The notes under the pieces were generated by a model. It had not been told where the DNA came from. It did not search any database and saw only the letters and a list, made by a program, of their open reading frames with translations. Below are positions 61,405 through 64,000 of a DNA stretch of 64,000 bases, one piece after another. The first letter of the stretch is position 1. Each line of letters starts with the position of its first letter. The stretch is from Asaia astilbis JCM 15831. GTDB taxonomy: Bacteria; Pseudomonadota; Alphaproteobacteria; Acetobacterales; Acetobacteraceae. Made by a program: the position numbers and the translations under genes. Location: contig NZ_BAJT01000003.1 in the NCBI RefSeq assembly GCF_000613845.1, forward strand, positions 1 to 64,000. Direction: 5' to 3'.

Positions 61405-61688
61405 GATCTTCTCTCCTGTGAGGTGAGGGCTTTGGCCGCATCGAGCGCAGCCTGATGGTCCAGCTCGGGTCGATCGGTGGATAGACCGAGATAAAGGGGG
61501 TGGCCTGACGGGTCATGAAACATGACCCCGCCTGCGAGGAAGCAGAACCGCGTGTCCTTGATGGCGGTGACAAGCCCGTCCTCGCCTGCGAATTCCACTG
61601 TGTTACGCTGAAACGCGTAGGCCGTGAGTGCTTGGCGTGAGCGAGCGTCTCGCTGGCAGCCAGGATCTTATTGCTTCTGAAGAACATG
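61401..61688 (-). CDS. small hypothetical protein coupled to the SDR, one frameshift
   Basis: Unassigned protein of about 96 residues after frame repair. The first frame starts MFFRSNKILAASETLAHAK with GAGGAAC just upstream; the second continues as LTAYAFQRNTVEFAGEDGLV and ends TSQERRS, its stop overlapping the SDR start (ATGA). The switch is at the single C at 61631 (plus strand), and doubling that base joins both parts. No motif was recognised. The tight coupling suggests a function with the SDR. Confidence 0.6.
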
Positions 61689-61923
61689 AGTTCCTCACCT
61701 GCTGAGTTGAGGAGGCAGCAACAGTAGCGGCTATTCAAATTTGTCAGGATGCTATGTGCGGCGCCTATCCGGTTATAAAGCGGGTTCATGCTCCATCTCT
61801 CTCAAATGTGAAGGCGCAGAATATCGCTTGCTGTGAGACGATCTATCCTCATAAATCCGCCTATCCGGCTCATTGCGCCGAAATGGTGCGAAATTGAACG
61901 ACGACGAGTGAGAGGAGGGAGAG

Positions 61924-62889
61924 GTGGATCTTCTGAGTAAAGTCTTCGCCTCGGTGAGGACCCGAGGGGAGATCTGGGGACGGGTGACGCTTTCCGGGCG
62001 CTATGGAATCCGTTTTCCGAGACAGCACGGAGCGTTCCTGGCTGTGACAGAAGGCAAGTGCTGGTTGAGCCTCGAAGGCGAGCAGCCCCTTGCTCTGGAG
62101 AGGGGAGACTTTGTCTTTCTTCCCCTGCCTTCTCCTTTCTATTTGCGCAGTGACCCGACCATAGATGAGACGCTTGAGCTTGAAGAGTGGCAGGTCGCTC
62201 ATTGGCGTGCGACGAGCTCGTTAGATCTGGGCGAGACCACCAGCCTTCCTTTTACGGACGATGCGGTCTCGCTTTTGGTCGGGTGCTTTACGTTTCCATC
62301 GGCGGAGGCTCCGCTCTTGATCCGCGAATTGCCAGCGCTTTTGCACGGATCGTCTCGTCAGGGAGAGTCTTCGACCCGTCACATCATGGACATGATGCGT
62401 GAGGAAATTGCACGTGAAGCTCCCGGCGCAGGCGGGATTGTCGACAGGCTGGCCGAAATACTCCTGATGCAGACCATCCGGCGTTCGGTCGATGCAGCAG
62501 ATAAGTCACGGGCTACCGGATGGCTCCGCGCGATGTCAGATCAGAAAATTCATGCGGCTCTGAAAGTCATGCACGGCAATATTGCCTGCCCATGGACGGT
62601 TGCCCGGATCGCTCGTGAGATCGGCATGTCGCGCTCGGCCTTCGCGAGCCGTTTCCGGGAGCGTGTGGGCCAGACGCCCCTGGAGCACCTTACGGCATGG
62701 CGGATGGCGCGTGCTGCGGATCTGCTGCGTCACAGTCCTTCGATGAAAACTGAAAGTATCGCAGTTGCGGTGGGTTACAAATCGGAGCGGGCCTTTCGGG
62801 CTGTTTTCGCGAAGCATATGAAATGTCCCCCCGGGGCTTACCGCCGACCTGTCGCGTCAAAAGAGCATGCGGCGGCAGCCGAAGTTTGA
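61924..62889 (+). CDS. AraC-family transcriptional regulator with cupin sensor domain
   Basis: 321 residues. The N-terminal half (about 20-190) is an AraC-type cupin (GKCWLSLEGEQPLALERGDFVFLP) of the Cupin_6 kind. The C-terminal ~100 residues hold two helix-turn-helix units, ending in the AraC signature RMARAADLLRHSPSMKTESI and VGYKSERAFRAVFAKHMKCPPGAYRR. Starts with GTG behind GAGGAGGGAGAG. It is divergent from the small gene/SDR pair and upstream of the nitroreductase, so both are candidate targets. Relatives with this layout often sit next to SDR genes they activate. Confidence 0.88.
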   Translation: MDLLSKVFASVRTRGEIWGRVTLSGRYGIRFPRQHGAFLAVTEGKCWLSLEGEQPLALERGDFVFLPLPSPFYLRSDPTIDETLELEEWQVAHWRATSSLDLGETTSLPFTDDAVSLLVGCFTFPSAEAPLLIRELPALLHGSSRQGESSTRHIMDMMREEIAREAPGAGGIVDRLAEILLMQTIRRSVDAADKSRATGWLRAMSDQKIHAALKVMHGNIACPWTVARIAREIGMSRSAFASRFRERVGQTPLEHLTAWRMARAADLLRHSPSMKTESIAVAVGYKSERAFRAVFAKHMKCPPGAYRRPVASKEHAAAAEV

Positions 62890-62995
62890 TGGCAATTGGT
62901 CTGTAACTTGGCGCTTTAAGCCGATAAAAAGCCGTTTTAGTCATTTATCGTCCCAATACGATCGACGATAAGGAACCAAACAAGGAGATGAAGTG

Positions 62996-63628
62996 ATGAC
63001 TTTGATCGATAACCTGAAATGGCGCCACGCGGCGAAGAGCATGAACGGCGCTCCGATCGCGCGCGAGGCGCTGGATCGTATTCTCGAGGCTGTCAGGCTG
63101 ACGGCAACATCGAGTGGTTTGCAGCCCTTCGAATTACGTGTGATTTCAACGGCGGATCTGAAAGCGCAGATCCGGCCGATTGCCATGAATCAACGTCAGG
63201 TTGAGGAATGCGCCCATCTGCTCGTCTTTGCCGCTTGGGATCGTTTCACCCCGGAGCGCATCGATTACATGTTCGACCTGACCAACACCGAGCGGGGTGG
63301 GGCTAATGCCGGTCTCGAGGCCTACAGAGCCTATCTGCATCAGCGCTTTGCGGAAATGGACGAGGAAGCCCATTTCGTTCAGGCCGCAAAGCAGGTCTAC
63401 ATCGCTTTGGGAAGCGCGTTGATTGCAGCAGCGGAGGAGCGGATCGACTCAACCCCGATGGAGGGGTTCGATAATGAGGCCCTCGACGCTCTTCTCGACC
63501 TGCGAGCACAGGGTCTACGCAGTGTTGCCCTGTTACCGCTGGGCTATCGCGACGCCGAGCATGACTGGAATGCAGGTCTGGTGAAAGTCCGCCGTCCAAT
63601 GGACGAGCTGGTTCATTTCATCGATTGA
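62996..63628 (+). CDS. NAD(P)H-dependent nitroreductase family protein (NfsB-like)
   Basis: FMN enzyme of the oxygen-insensitive nitroreductase / dihydropteridine reductase type, 210 residues. It starts TLIDNLKWRHAAKSMNG, has LTATSSGLQPFELRVIS (phosphate and FMN contacts) and the C-terminal MEGFDNEALDALL and VALLPLGYRDAEHDW segments typical of NfsB. Start at ATG 62996 behind AGGAG; GTG three bases earlier is also possible. Reduces quinones or nitroaromatics in relatives; with the SDR it suggests a response to reactive carbonyls or quinones. Confidence 0.88.
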   Translation: MTLIDNLKWRHAAKSMNGAPIAREALDRILEAVRLTATSSGLQPFELRVISTADLKAQIRPIAMNQRQVEECAHLLVFAAWDRFTPERIDYMFDLTNTERGGANAGLEAYRAYLHQRFAEMDEEAHFVQAAKQVYIALGSALIAAAEERIDSTPMEGFDNEALDALLDLRAQGLRSVALLPLGYRDAEHDWNAGLVKVRRPMDELVHFID

Positions 63629-63680
63629 GCCAGATCACCCGGTCTCCAGAGGGCGAGCAAGTGGCGCCCTCGGAGTCTCT

Positions 63681-64000
63681 TCAATTGACAGGAATGGGGA
63701 TGGAATTGACCTTGAGGATGCCGCTCTCGAGTGTCAGATCCCATAAAACCTGATTACCGTTGCGATGCCCCATAAACTGGGCGATTGAAAGCGCAGTCGT
63801 AATGCCTGCCGGAACCACTGGGCGGATAGTCGTCAGCAGGTCTCCGAGATCGGTAATCGCCAGATGGAGGGCGCCACTGCTGCTGGCCGCGTTATGGCCG
63901 ATTGTCGCCCAGCCTGATCCATCCAGACGCCCCTTGGCCCAGAGCGCTTCAAGCGACGAGATGGTGATTTTCCCTGACGGAGCATTCGGATTTTCGAGCG
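63681..64000 (-). CDS. DUF2125-type protein, C-terminal part (N-terminus beyond the window)
   Basis: Open minus-strand frame from the window edge to TGA. The 105 visible residues read, in part, ENPNAPSGKITISSLEALWA, GHNAASSSGALHLAITDLGD and TTALSIAQFMGHRNGNQVLW, ending SIPIPVN. This resembles the C-terminal part of DUF2125 proteins of Alphaproteobacteria, whose function is unknown and which are probably periplasmic. A fragment of a close relative lies 6.5 kb to the left. Family assignment is from memory of the pattern. Confidence 0.65.
   Translation of the reverse strand, partial: LENPNAPSGKITISSLEALWAKGRLDGSGWATIGHNAASSSGALHLAITDLGDLLTTIRPVVPAGITTALSIAQFMGHRNGNQVLWDLTLESGILKVNSIPIPVN

Overview
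The window looks like a chromosomal segment of an acetic acid bacterium (Alphaproteobacteria, Acetobacteraceae). Supporting this are the gene orders tig-clpP-clpX-lon-hup and birA-coaX-rnj-proS-lolC-lolD-dnaE, a short prolyl-tRNA synthetase, a DUF2125-type protein and GC-rich coding DNA. An Asaia-like genus is possible but is only a guess.

Layout: 1-11 kb holds a DEAD-box helicase with a long basic N-terminal extension, a small membrane protein, the NAD(P)HX repair enzyme, tRNA-Leu and the proteostasis block tig, clpP, clpX, lon, hup. 11-21 kb holds tRNA-Val, birA, coaX, ribonuclease J, proS, lolC, lolD and dnaE. 21-25.6 kb is a four-gene cassette (HAD-UbiA fusion, DprE1, DprE2, GtrA) that should make and translocate polyprenyl-phosphate arabinose. 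26-28.6 kb has rpsB, tsf and recO. 28.5-30.2 kb is a minus-strand pair, Brp/Blh carotene cleavage enzyme plus a bacteriorhodopsin-like proton pump with a DTG motif. 30-55.6 kb is mostly housekeeping: parC, bpt, cls, serA, hisN, kdsB, pheA, dapA, smpB, recG and mfd, with an LpxR-like outer-membrane protein, a degenerate GGDEF/EAL protein and a double cold-shock protein.

55.6-63.6 kb is accessory DNA: an AT-rich methyltransferase, a decayed IS5-family transposase joined to a fragment of a DUF2125 gene, a large protein with internal repeats, and an SDR / AraC / nitroreductase group. The complete-looking DUF2125 gene enters from the right edge.

About 20 single-base frameshifts interrupt otherwise well-conserved and often essential genes (dnaE, tsf, serA, dapA, kdsB, recG). 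Nearly every one is repaired by adding one base to a short homopolymer run, so most are best read as assembly errors, and these genes are annotated over their full restored spans. The IS5 remnant is different: it has in-frame stops and internal deletions and is truly decayed.

Two points fit together biologically. The nuo (complex I) operon is missing from the tRNA-Val/birA position where many alphaproteobacteria carry it, and the same window carries a light-driven proton pump with its retinal-forming enzyme.
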